Source of the DNA: Dinoroseobacter shibae DFL 12 = DSM 16493
Lineage (GTDB): Bacteria > Pseudomonadota > Alphaproteobacteria > Rhodobacterales > Rhodobacteraceae
Length of the DNA stretch: 64,000 nt
Direction: 5' to 3'
Assembly (NCBI RefSeq): GCF_000018145.1
Contig: NC_009952.1
Coordinates: 3,224,001-3,288,000, forward strand
Shown: positions 36,134 through 44,261 of the stretch, one piece after another
How positions within the stretch are numbered: position 1 is the first letter of the stretch
Layout of the letters: every line of letters starts with the position of its first letter
Translations under genes and position numbers: made by a program
The notes under the pieces: model-generated
The model's database searches: none
Told to the model about the DNA's origin: nothing
What the model saw: only the letters and a program-made list of their open reading frames with translations

Positions 36134-37084
36134 ATGACACTCCGCGCGCGTCATCTTCTGGGGATCGAACACCTGGCCCCGGACGAGATCGTCACGCTGC
36201 TGGACCTCGCGGATCGCTACGCAGACCTGAACCGACGCCCGGACAAGCATGGCGACGCGCTGGACGGGCTCACCCAGATCAACATGTTCTTCGAAAACTC
36301 CACCCGCACCCAGGCCAGTTTCGAGATCGCGGGCAAGCGGCTCGGCGCGGACGTGATGAACATGGAAGTGCGCGCCAGCTCGATCAAGAAGGGCGAGACC
36401 CTGATCGACACGGCGATGACCCTGAACGCCATGCACCCGGATCTGCTGGTCGTCCGACATCCCCATTCCGGGGCGGTCAACCTCCTGGCGGAAAAGGTGA
36501 ATTGCGCGGTTCTGAACGCAGGCGATGGGCGGCATGAGCATCCGACGCAAGCCCTGCTCGATGCGCTGACGATCCGGCGCGCCAAGGGCAAGCTGCACCG
36601 GCTCAACGTTGCGATCTGCGGCGACATCGCCCATTCCCGGGTCGCGCGCTCCAACATCCTGCTGCTGGGCAAGATGGAGAACCGCATCCGCCTCGTGGGG
36701 CCGCGGACCCTGATGCCCGCCGAGATCGCCGAGCTTGGCGTCGAGGTGTACGAGGACATGAAGGCCGGGCTGGACGGGGTCGACGTGGTGATGATGCTGC
36801 GGCTCCAGAAGGAGCGGATGGATGGCGGTTTCATCCCGTCGGAGCGCGAATATTACCACCGCTACGGGCTGGATGCCGAGAAGCTCGCCTATGCCAAGCC
36901 CGACGCCATCGTCATGCATCCCGGCCCGATGAATCGCGGGGTCGAGATCGACGGCACCCTGGCCGACGACATCAACCGCTCCGTCATCCAGGAGCAGGTC
37001 GAGATGGGCGTGGCCGTGCGCATGGCGGCGATGGACCTGCTGGCGCGCAACCTGCGCGCCGCACGAGAAGGAGTTCGCGCATGA
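36134..37084 (+). CDS. pyrB: Aspartate carbamoyltransferase catalytic subunit
   Basis: 316 aa. Forms N-carbamoyl-aspartate, second step of pyrimidine synthesis. It carries the carbamoyl-phosphate site [20 protein letters not shown], the catalytic Lys segment [24 protein letters not shown] and [12 protein letters not shown]. The length is the standard catalytic chain. The start [14 protein letters not shown] at 36134 follows AGGGGCAGCC. No pyrI-type regulatory subunit is present. Instead a degenerate dihydroorotase lies three genes downstream in the same overlapping operon, as in the ATCase-pseudo-DHOase complexes of pseudomonads. Confidence 0.96.
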   Translation: MTLRARHLLGIEHLAPDEIVTLLDLADRYADLNRRPDKHGDALDGLTQINMFFENSTRTQASFEIAGKRLGADVMNMEVRASSIKKGETLIDTAMTLNAMHPDLLVVRHPHSGAVNLLAEKVNCAVLNAGDGRHEHPTQALLDALTIRRAKGKLHRLNVAICGDIAHSRVARSNILLLGKMENRIRLVGPRTLMPAEIAELGVEVYEDMKAGLDGVDVVMMLRLQKERMDGGFIPSEREYYHRYGLDAEKLAYAKPDAIVMHPGPMNRGVEIDGTLADDINRSVIQEQVEMGVAVRMAAMDLLARNLRAAREGVRA

Positions 37085-37506
37085 CGACAGAGGTCCTGCG
37101 CCCGGATCGCACCGCGTATCTGCGCGCCTACGCCACCATGGCGGCGTTTGCCATGGCGATCGGGATGGGCGTGCTCTGGGCGCTGGGCAACCCGTACCCC
37201 TGGACCGGGGCGGTGGGGGGCCTTGCGGCGATTGCCCTGCGCGGCTGGTATCTCGGCTCCGAAGAGCTGGCGATCGAGTGGACCCTGACCGACGACCGGC
37301 TCGAAGGGCCTGGCTGGCGCAAGATGGCGCTGCGGGACATCACGCTGGTGCGCACGCTGGGCAGTTCGGTGCAGGTCATCACCGCCAGCGGCGACAAGCA
37401 CCTGATCAAGTACCAGGAAGATGCCAAGGCTGTGCAGGCCCGGATCGAGGCCGCGGTGGGCGTGGCCAAGGCCCGCCCCGCCCCGGCCGCAGAGCCCGAC
37501 GCATGA
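37081..37506 (+). CDS. Small membrane protein with PH-like domain (pyr operon)
   Basis: 141 aa. Two membrane helices (about 16-35 and 40-55) are followed by a small beta-rich domain ([20 protein letters not shown] and then [20 protein letters not shown]) resembling bacterial PH-like domains, with an Ala/Pro tail. No enzyme motif is visible. It overlaps the pyrB stop by ATGA and its own stop overlaps the next gene, so it is translationally coupled inside the pyrimidine operon. Function unknown. Confidence 0.75.
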   Translation: MTTEVLRPDRTAYLRAYATMAAFAMAIGMGVLWALGNPYPWTGAVGGLAAIALRGWYLGSEELAIEWTLTDDRLEGPGWRKMALRDITLVRTLGSSVQVITASGDKHLIKYQEDAKAVQARIEAAVGVAKARPAPAAEPDA

Positions 37507-38081
37507 TCGAGGTGCCCGCCCACGAGACCGGCATCGTCCGGGTCTTCGCCGTCAATGGCGACAGCCGCGGCTCCGGGACGGCCCAGAGCTTCCTGACGCG
37601 GCTGGAACAGGACCCGGAGGACATCGCCGCCGAAGCCGTACGCCTGCGTGAGATGCTGGGCGCAGACCAGATCGACCCGACCTATACCGAGACCTTCGCT
37701 GTCAAGGACGTCGCTGATCTCGGCCTGAGCCGGTATATCGCCACCGCCATGGACGTCCCGATGGAGACGCTGGCCCCCGACCGCGCGCGCCTCGATGCGC
37801 TGGAGGGCGAGGTACTGATCGTGCTCTCCCGGGCACTCGGCGACACCGCACAAACCCTCACGCCGGGGGCGGACCTGACCTTTATCGGGGCCTACAAGAT
37901 GGCGGAGGTGCCGCTGACCGGACCCGTGAAGGCACCCCCGCCGGACCCGATGCCTGCGCCGACGCCCGTCGACGAAATCGACGCGCCTGAGGAAATCTCC
38001 ACCGGGCGCCGGACCCTGATCGTGGGCGCGGCCCTGCTGATCGCCGCGCTGCTGGTCATGATCGTCGGGGCGAGCAACTGA
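37503..38081 (+). CDS. Hypothetical tail-anchored membrane protein (pyr operon)
   Basis: 192 aa. A soluble alpha/beta N-terminal domain (about 1-140, [20 protein letters not shown] at the start) precedes a Pro-rich linker (KAPPPDPMPAPTPVDEID) and a C-terminal membrane helix (about 171-189), giving a tail-anchored topology. No family recognised. The ATG overlaps the upstream stop, and its stop shares a base with the dihydroorotase-like start, so it is coupled on both sides. Conservation of the pair between pyrB and the DHOase homologue would suggest a linked role, which is not proven here. Confidence 0.75.
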   Translation: MIEVPAHETGIVRVFAVNGDSRGSGTAQSFLTRLEQDPEDIAAEAVRLREMLGADQIDPTYTETFAVKDVADLGLSRYIATAMDVPMETLAPDRARLDALEGEVLIVLSRALGDTAQTLTPGADLTFIGAYKMAEVPLTGPVKAPPPDPMPAPTPVDEIDAPEEISTGRRTLIVGAALLIAALLVMIVGASN

Positions 38082-39379
38082 TGGCGCCTGCGAAACCCCT
38101 CGCCCTGATCCATGCGCGGATCGTGGACCCGGGCACCGGAGAGCTCCGCGAAGGCGGGCTCTTGCTGCGCAACGGGGTGATCGCCGCGCATCTCGGACCC
38201 GCAGAACGGCTCCCGGCCGACACCGAGGTACTCGACTGCGGCGGCAAATGCCTGGCCCCCGGCATCGTCGATATCGGCGTGAAGGTGGGCGAGCCCGGAG
38301 AGCGCCACAAGGAGAGTTTCCGCACCGCGGGGCGCGCGGCGGCGGCCGGCGGCGTGACAACCATGGTCACCCGCGCCGACACCACCCCGGCCATCGACAG
38401 CCCCGAAACCCTCGAATTCGCCGCCCGCCGCGCAGCGGAGGCCAGCCCCGTGCGCCTTGCGCCCATGGCCGCCCTGACCAAGGGCCGACAGGGCCGCGAG
38501 ATGGTCGAGATCGGTTTTTTGCAGGATGCGGGCGCCGTGGCCTTTTCCGACGGCGACCACGTGGTCGCGGACCCCAAGGTGTTCCAGCGCTGCCTGGCCT
38601 ATGCCACCAGCCTCGGCGCGCTGGTCATGGCGCATCCGCAGGACCCGGGGCTGAGCGCCGGTGCCGCCGTGACCTCGGGCAAGTTCGCCACCCTGCGCGG
38701 CCTGCCCGCGGTGTCCCCCATGGCCGAGCGCATGGGGCTGGAGCGCGACCTCGCCCTGGTGGAGATGACGGGTGCGCGCTATCACGCGGACCAGATCACC
38801 ACCGCCCGCGCCCTGCCCTCTTTGCGCCGCGCGCGCGAGATCGGCCTGGACGTGACGGCGGGCATCTCGATCCACCACCTGACCCTCAACGAATTCGACG
38901 TGGGCGACTACCGGACCTTCTTCAAGGTCAAGCCGCCCCTGCGGGCCGAGACCGACCGGGTCGCCATGGTCGCCGCCGTGGCCGCCGGAGAGATCGACAT
39001 CATCTCGTCGATGCACACGCCCCAGGACGAAGAGAGCAAGCGCCTTCCCTTCGAGGAAGCCGCCTCGGGCGCGGTCGGGCTGGAGACCCTGCTGCCCGCG
39101 GCCCTGCGGCTCGTGCATTCGGGGGAGTTGACCCTGCCGCAGCTCTGGCGCGCGCTGTCGCTGAACCCGGCAAACCGGCTCGGCCTGCCGCAAGGGCGGC
39201 TCGATCCGGGCAGCCCGGCGGATCTGGTGCTGTTCGACCCGGATGCGCCCTTCGTTCTCGACCGCACGATGCTACACTCGAAATCCAAGAACACGCCCTT
39301 CGACGGTGCCCGGCTGCAGGGGCGCGTGCTGCGCACCTATGTCGACGGCAGGCCCGTCCACGTGCGGGACGGGCACTGA
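38081..39379 (+). CDS. Dihydroorotase homologue lacking metal ligands (PyrX-like)
   Basis: 432 aa with full-length amidohydrolase fold, but the catalytic centre is gone. The family motif PGxxDxHxH reads PGIVDIGVKVGEPG (residues 60-73), so both His become Gly66 and Lys68. The segment normally carrying a metal His reads YHADQITTAR, with Gln238 in its place, and the catalytic Asp of the TDHAPH motif is Met311 (SSMHTPQDEESK). The rest is well conserved, with no frameshift. Comparable 'pyrC-prime/PyrX' proteins in Pseudomonas are inactive partners required for ATCase assembly. A catalytic DHOase must be encoded elsewhere. Coupled to plsY. Confidence 0.9.
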   Translation: MAPAKPLALIHARIVDPGTGELREGGLLLRNGVIAAHLGPAERLPADTEVLDCGGKCLAPGIVDIGVKVGEPGERHKESFRTAGRAAAAGGVTTMVTRADTTPAIDSPETLEFAARRAAEASPVRLAPMAALTKGRQGREMVEIGFLQDAGAVAFSDGDHVVADPKVFQRCLAYATSLGALVMAHPQDPGLSAGAAVTSGKFATLRGLPAVSPMAERMGLERDLALVEMTGARYHADQITTARALPSLRRAREIGLDVTAGISIHHLTLNEFDVGDYRTFFKVKPPLRAETDRVAMVAAVAAGEIDIISSMHTPQDEESKRLPFEEAASGAVGLETLLPAALRLVHSGELTLPQLWRALSLNPANRLGLPQGRLDPGSPADLVLFDPDAPFVLDRTMLHSKSKNTPFDGARLQGRVLRTYVDGRPVHVRDGH

Positions 39380-39990
39380 TGCCCGAGCTGACCACCGCCC
39401 CCGGCCTGCTCGCCCTTGTCGGGCTCGCGGCCTACCTGCTGGGTGCGATTCCCTTCGGCCTGCTGATCGCGAAACTGTTCGGCCTCGGCAATCTGCGCGA
39501 GATCGGGTCGGGCAATATCGGGGCGACCAACGTGCTGCGCACGGGCAGCAAACCGGCCGCGGCGGCGACCCTGATCCTCGACGCGGGCAAAGGGGCCTTC
39601 GCGGTGATCCTTGCGCGCGTTCTGGTGGGCGAGGACGCCGCACAGATCGCCGGGGCGGCGGCCTTTCTCGGCCATTGCTTCCCGGTCTACCTGAAATTCA
39701 ACGGTGGCAAGGGGGTGGCCACCTTCTTCGGCACCGTGATCGCCCTGTCCTGGCCGCTGGGGCTTGCGGCCGGTGCGATCTGGCTCGCCACCGCCTATAC
39801 CTTCCGCATCTCATCGCTTTCGGCCCTGATGGCTGCATTGATGACCCCGATCTTCGCCTGGGGTTTCGGCCAGCGGGAATTGGTCGTTTTGAGCCTGTTC
39901 CTCGGCTTTTTGATCTGGATCCGCCACAGAGAAAACATAATCCGCCTGCTTTCTGGAACCGAACCGAGGATCGGAGCCAAGAAGAGGTAG
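39379..39990 (+). CDS. plsY: Glycerol-3-phosphate acyltransferase PlsY
   Basis: 203 aa inner-membrane enzyme with about five helices. Transfers an acyl group from acyl-phosphate to glycerol-3-phosphate, first step of phospholipid synthesis. The three PlsY motifs are present: LREIGSGNIGATNVLRTGSK, HCFPVYLKFNGGKGVAT and a C-terminal IRHRENI. The ATG shares a base with the stop of the dihydroorotase-like gene, so it belongs to the pyr operon, linking pyrimidine and phospholipid synthesis genes. Confidence 0.95.
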   Translation: MPELTTAPGLLALVGLAAYLLGAIPFGLLIAKLFGLGNLREIGSGNIGATNVLRTGSKPAAAATLILDAGKGAFAVILARVLVGEDAAQIAGAAAFLGHCFPVYLKFNGGKGVATFFGTVIALSWPLGLAAGAIWLATAYTFRISSLSALMAALMTPIFAWGFGQRELVVLSLFLGFLIWIRHRENIIRLLSGTEPRIGAKKR

Positions 39991-39992
39991 AG

Positions 39993-40499
39993 ATGGGATT
40001 CCTGCGCGCCATCGCATCCGCATTTGTCAATGTCGTGAACTTCGGAGGGCGCGCGACGCGGGCCGAGTTCTGGTATTTCCAGCTCTTCATCTATGCCCTG
40101 ACGATCGGCGGGGTCCTGTTCGTGATCTTCGCTCTTCAGCCCGAGCAGATCGCCCTCCTCGGCGCCGCAACGGACGACAATCCGTGGTATTTCGGGGTTT
40201 CCGTATTTCTGTGGATCCAAAGCTGGTCGCTGCTGGTGCGGCGCCTGCACGACACGGATCGCTCCGGATTCTGGTCGCTGATCGGGTTCGTGCCGATTAT
40301 CGGGCTGCTGGTGCTGCTGGTCTTCGCGGTCCAGCCCGGAGACCGGGGCAACAACCGCTTCGGCCCGCCGCGGGGCGGCGCGCGCCCGGCCCGCAGCCGG
40401 TTCGCGCGTCCGGACGTCACGCCGGGCAAGACCGAGGAAGACCGCAAGGCCGAGGTCCGCGCGCTCTACCAGGCGCGGGTGAAGTGCCTGACGAACTGA
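39993..40499 (+). CDS. DUF805 membrane protein
   Basis: 168 aa. PF05656 (DUF805) pattern: FGGRATRAEFWYFQLFIYAL, membrane helices at about 33-50, 65-82 and 93-112, the signature VRRLHDTDRSGFWSLIGFVP and QPGDRGNNRFGPP. The C-terminus is a basic, charged tail (about 125-168). Function unknown. It starts 2 bp after the plsY stop and ends the rightward operon, convergent with gshA 16 bp away. Confidence 0.9.
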   Translation: MGFLRAIASAFVNVVNFGGRATRAEFWYFQLFIYALTIGGVLFVIFALQPEQIALLGAATDDNPWYFGVSVFLWIQSWSLLVRRLHDTDRSGFWSLIGFVPIIGLLVLLVFAVQPGDRGNNRFGPPRGGARPARSRFARPDVTPGKTEEDRKAEVRALYQARVKCLTN

Positions 40500-40515
40500 C
40501 CACCCGGCCCCGCGC

Positions 40516-41886
40516 TCAGTAGCTGTAGGCGGCGTAGATCTTCGACAGGTCGCCGCCCCAATCCCCGTGGTAATGGGCCAGCAACTCGTCCGCCGGAACA
40601 CGCCCGCTCTCGATACTGTCCTTGAGCGCGTTGAGGAAATGGGTCTCGTCCGGGATCATCCCGCCCGCCCCCGGCATGGCCCGCGCCGCCAGCCCCGCCT
40701 CGGCGATCGAGACCACTTCGCGCGCCAGGTCGTGCATCCGCAGATCGCCGACCTGCGCCTGCAACCCGTCGACCGAGGCGGCGACGCGCAAGGCCTCCCG
40801 CGTCTCCGCATCCCAGCCCTTCACCAGGTCCCAGGCCGCGTCCAGCGCGCCCTGATCATAGGTCAGGCCGACCCAGAACGCCGGCAGCGCACAGAGCCGC
40901 CGCCAGGGACCGCCATCGGCCCCGCGCATCTCGATGAATTTCTTGATCCGTGCCTCGGGGAAGATGGTTGTCAGGTGATCGGCCCAGTCGCTGAGCGTCG
41001 GCACCTCGCCGGGCAGAGCGGGCAGTTTGCCATCGAGGAAATCCCGGAACGACTGGCCCAGCGCGTCGATATACTGCCCGTCGCGATAGACGAAGTACAT
41101 CGGCACATCGAGGGCATAGTCCACCCAGGCGTCGAACCCGAAGCCGTCTTCGAACACGAAGGGCAGCATGCCGGTGCGGTCGGGGTCGAGATCACGCCAA
41201 ACGCGGCTGCGCCAGCTCTTGTGGCCATTGGGCTTGCCATCGAGAAACGGGGAGTTCGCGAACAGCGCCGTGGCCACGGGCTGCAAGGCGAAGGCCACGC
41301 GCAGCTTCTGGACCATGTCCGCCTCGGAGGCGAAGTCGAGATTCACCTGAACCGTGCAGGTCCGGTACATCATGGTTTTACCCATGGTCCCCACCCGGTC
41401 CATGTAGTCGGTCATCAGCCGGTAGCGCCCCTTGGGCATCACCGGCATGTCTTCGTGAGACCAGATCGGCGCCGCCCCGAGCCCGATGAACCCGACGCCG
41501 ATCTTCTCGGCCACGTCCTGCACCTCGCGCAGGTGGCTGTTCACCTCGTCGCAAGTCTCGTGGATGGTCGCCAGCGGCGCGCCCGACAGTTCCAGCTGCC
41601 CGCCGGGCTCCAGGCTGACATTGGCCCCGTTCTTTTCCAGCCCGATGATGTTGCCGGCTTCCATCACCGGCGCCCAACCGAAGCGGTCGCGCAGCCCTTC
41701 GAGCATCGCCTTGATCGAGCGCGTCCCATCATAGGGAAGCGGCTTCAGGGTATCCTTGCAGTAGCCGAACTTCTCATGCTCGGTGCCGATGCGCCACGCA
41801 TCCTTGGGCTTGGAGCCGTCGCTCAGATACTCGGCCAGTTGCGCGCGGCTTTCGATCGGGCCGCCGCCGGATTGGGGTATGGACAT
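40516..41886 (-). CDS. gshA: Glutamate-cysteine ligase (class II, plant/alphaproteobacterial type)
   Basis: 456 aa. ATP-dependent formation of gamma-glutamylcysteine, first step of glutathione synthesis. It has RIGTEHEKFGYCKDTLKPLP near residue 32, EKNGANVSLEPGGQLELSGA, MMYRTCTVQVNLDF and FIEMRGADGGPWRRLCALPA, all diagnostic of the plant-like class rather than E. coli GshA. MSIPQSGGG at 41886 is the start; the frame continues upstream over the neighbouring gene but loses similarity. It lies 35 bp after a small membrane protein gene and may share a transcript with rsmE. Confidence 0.95.
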   Translation of the reverse strand: MSIPQSGGGPIESRAQLAEYLSDGSKPKDAWRIGTEHEKFGYCKDTLKPLPYDGTRSIKAMLEGLRDRFGWAPVMEAGNIIGLEKNGANVSLEPGGQLELSGAPLATIHETCDEVNSHLREVQDVAEKIGVGFIGLGAAPIWSHEDMPVMPKGRYRLMTDYMDRVGTMGKTMMYRTCTVQVNLDFASEADMVQKLRVAFALQPVATALFANSPFLDGKPNGHKSWRSRVWRDLDPDRTGMLPFVFEDGFGFDAWVDYALDVPMYFVYRDGQYIDALGQSFRDFLDGKLPALPGEVPTLSDWADHLTTIFPEARIKKFIEMRGADGGPWRRLCALPAFWVGLTYDQGALDAAWDLVKGWDAETREALRVAASVDGLQAQVGDLRMHDLAREVVSIAEAGLAARAMPGAGGMIPDETHFLNALKDSIESGRVPADELLAHYHGDWGGDLSKIYAAYSY

Positions 41887-41921
41887 GGGGGTAAGCTCTC
41901 CGCGGGCCGATGCGAGTTTTG

Positions 41922-42470
41922 TCAGGACGTGTCCCGTTGTGTCCGGGAAGTCAAGCGCGGGGCCGTGCCGGACATTGTGCGCTGCCACACAATGAACGAT
42001 CCGTCCGGGCCGGTTTCCAACTGCTGGAGCACATGGACCATCCGAAACCCGGGCAAGGCGGCAAAGGCATCGAAAAGCTGCTCCTCCCCTGCCGCGCCGT
42101 GGGGAATGGCGAGCGCAGTGCCGTCCTCGCCCTGCAAGAGCCAGGCCCGGCGCGCCCCCTCCCGGCGCAGGCGCAGCACCATGAGCGCATCGAGACCCAT
42201 CGCCCCGCCCATCACCGGGCCGAGATAGGTGATCTGCCGCTCGTCCACCGACACCACACCCGGCGCGCTGTCGTCGGCGACGAACCGCAACCGCCGCCAG
42301 GCAATCGCGCCGAAACCCACGCTCGCCACAACGGCCAGCGCGCCCACCGCCTTGACCACCGGCCCCGGCGATTGGGTCATCCACAGACCGACGGCGAGCA
42401 CCGCAAGGCAAGCCAGAAGTTCACGCCCCTTGTGCAGGCGCGCGGCGACCTGGGGGCGGATGAAGCTCAT
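41922..42470 (-). CDS. Hypothetical membrane protein between rsmE and gshA
   Basis: 182 aa. Two N-terminal membrane helices (about 17-32 and 36-56) are followed by a soluble domain with alternating strands (VVSVDERQITYLGPVMGGAM, ARRAWLLQGEDGTALAIPHG, FAALPGFRMVHVLQQLE) and a basic tail. No named family recognised. The ATG overlaps the rsmE stop by 4 bases, so it is coupled to rsmE. Function unknown. Confidence 0.75.
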   Translation of the reverse strand: MSFIRPQVAARLHKGRELLACLAVLAVGLWMTQSPGPVVKAVGALAVVASVGFGAIAWRRLRFVADDSAPGVVSVDERQITYLGPVMGGAMGLDALMVLRLRREGARRAWLLQGEDGTALAIPHGAAGEEQLFDAFAALPGFRMVHVLQQLETGPDGSFIVWQRTMSGTAPRLTSRTQRDTS

Positions 42471-43204
42471 CGCCAGTCCCCGTACCGAATTTGCCAGAGT
42501 GTGAGCGCCGCGACCGCCGCCGTGTCCGCCCGCAGGATCCGCGGGCCGAGGCGCACGGATTGTGCCTGCGGCATGGCGCGCAGGCGGGCGCGCTCGGGCT
42601 CGGAAAACCCGCCTTCCGGACCGATGAGGATCGCCCAGGGCCCGTCCGGCAGCGCGGGCGTATCCGCCGCCGCCGCCGCCCCCTCCTCCGCAAGGGCTTC
42701 GTCGCAGAACATCAGGGACCGATCCGATGGCCAGTCCGACAACAGCCGGTCCAGACCCACAAGATCCGCCACCTCAGGCACGAAGGTGCCGCCGCATTGC
42801 TCGGCCGCTTCGACCGCATGGGCCTGCAGCCGGTCGCGGCGAATCCGTTCGGCATTGGTGAAGGCAGTCTGCACCGGCACGATCCGGCGCGCGCCCATCT
42901 CGGCGGCCTTCTCGACGATGAAATCCGTGCGCGCCTTCTTGATCGGCGCGAAACAGAGCCACAGGTCCGGCGGATCGCGCTGCGGCGCGGTCTGGGTCTC
43001 GACCTCCAGCACGCCACCGCGTTTCCCGGCCTCGACCACCCGCGCGGCCCAGGCCCCGGCATGACCATTGAACAGGGTTACGACCTCGCCCACACCCCGG
43101 CGCATCACCCCGAACAGGTAATGGGCCTGGGCGCCCGACAACGGAACCGTTTGCCCCTGACCCAGAGGGTGCTCTACATAAAGCCTGATCTTTCCAGCCG
43201 ACAT
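42467..43204 (-). CDS. rsmE: 16S rRNA (uracil-1498-N3)-methyltransferase
   Basis: 245 aa SPOUT-class enzyme that methylates U1498 of 16S rRNA. It shows the N-terminal PUA-like part (IRLYVEHPLGQGQTVPL), IKKARTDFIVEKAAEMGARR and the knotted SAM site ILIGPEGGFSEPERARLRAM with RLGPRILRADTAAVAALTLW. The start MSAGKIRLY at 43204 fits the family; a codon at 43240 would overlap the ubiA start. The divergent ubiA begins 28 bp away. The downstream small membrane gene overlaps by 4 bases. Confidence 0.95.
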   Translation of the reverse strand: MSAGKIRLYVEHPLGQGQTVPLSGAQAHYLFGVMRRGVGEVVTLFNGHAGAWAARVVEAGKRGGVLEVETQTAPQRDPPDLWLCFAPIKKARTDFIVEKAAEMGARRIVPVQTAFTNAERIRRDRLQAHAVEAAEQCGGTFVPEVADLVGLDRLLSDWPSDRSLMFCDEALAEEGAAAAADTPALPDGPWAILIGPEGGFSEPERARLRAMPQAQSVRLGPRILRADTAAVAALTLWQIRYGDWR

Positions 43205-43232
43205 GGCGCGAACCATATGGGGGGCGATCCCG

Positions 43233-44201
43233 ATGAGCAACGAGGCGCAGACACCAGACGGCGGAACCGTCGCCGACGCGCCCGCGGATAACTGGGTCGA
43301 CCGCTACGCGCCGCCCGCAACCCGCCCCTACCTGCGGCTCAGCCGCGCGGACCGGCCGATCGGCACCTGGCTTTTGCTGATCCCCTGCTGGTGGGGCGCT
43401 CTTCTGGGGGCGGCGGCGGGTGACGGGTTCGACCGCGGCACTGCCTGGATCATGGTCGGCTGCGGGATTGGCGCCTTCCTGATGCGCGGCGCGGGCTGCA
43501 CCTGGAACGATATCACCGACCGCGACTTCGACGCAAAGGTCGCACGCACGCGCTCCCGCCCGATCCCGTCGGGTCAGGTCAGCGTGCGCGGCGCGCTGGT
43601 CTGGATGGTGGTGCAGGCGCTGCTGGCCTTCGGCATCCTGCTGAGCTTCAACCTGCCCGCCATCGGGCTGGGCATCGCCTCGCTGGCGCTGGTCTGCGTC
43701 TATCCCTTCGCCAAACGGTTCACCTGGTGGCCGCAGATCTTCCTGGGGCTTGCGTTCAACTGGGGCGCGCTGCTGGCCTGGACGGCCGAGACCGGTACTC
43801 TGCTCGATGCGCCCAGCGTGCTGCTCTATGTCGCCGGGATCGCCTGGACCCTGTTCTACGACACGATCTACGCCCATCAGGACACCGAGGACGATGCCCT
43901 GATCGGCGTAAAATCGACCGCGCGGCTTTTCGGCGATCGATCGCGGCGGTGGTTGGGGCTGTTCCTGATCGCGGCAACCGTGCTGGCGGGCGGGGCCGTC
44001 ATTGCCGCGCTGGCCCCACTGGATGCGCCCCTGGCGCTCGCGCTCGGGCTCGGCGGGGTCTGGGCCTTCGGATGGCACATGGTGTGGCAGCTGCGGCAGC
44101 TCGACCCGAACGACCCCGGCAACTGCCTGCGGCTGTTTCGGTCCAATCGGGACGCCGGTCTGATCCTTGCGCTGTTTCTCGCCCTGACCTTGCTCGCTTG
44201 A
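43233..44201 (+). CDS. ubiA: 4-hydroxybenzoate polyprenyltransferase
   Basis: 322 aa integral-membrane prenyltransferase with about eight helices. It attaches the polyprenyl tail to 4-hydroxybenzoate in ubiquinone synthesis, using the product of the polyprenyl synthase at 15127. The first Asp-rich motif is NDITDRDFDAKVARTRSRPI and the second is YDTIYAHQDTEDDALIGVKS. The start at 43233 (MSNEAQTPD) was preferred over 43203, which would overlap the rsmE start codon. Confidence 0.95.
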   Translation: MSNEAQTPDGGTVADAPADNWVDRYAPPATRPYLRLSRADRPIGTWLLLIPCWWGALLGAAAGDGFDRGTAWIMVGCGIGAFLMRGAGCTWNDITDRDFDAKVARTRSRPIPSGQVSVRGALVWMVVQALLAFGILLSFNLPAIGLGIASLALVCVYPFAKRFTWWPQIFLGLAFNWGALLAWTAETGTLLDAPSVLLYVAGIAWTLFYDTIYAHQDTEDDALIGVKSTARLFGDRSRRWLGLFLIAATVLAGGAVIAALAPLDAPLALALGLGGVWAFGWHMVWQLRQLDPNDPGNCLRLFRSNRDAGLILALFLALTLLA

Positions 44202-44261
44202 TTGCACCCGGACGCCGGGGACGATAGGACCAGACCACTCGAACAAAGCACCCCGTGCCCC

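Noticed and set aside
38081-39379. Dihydroorotase homologue as a decaying pseudogene
   Set aside because: There is no frameshift or stop, flanking motifs are conserved and both ends are translationally coupled, so loss of the active site looks selected rather than decay.
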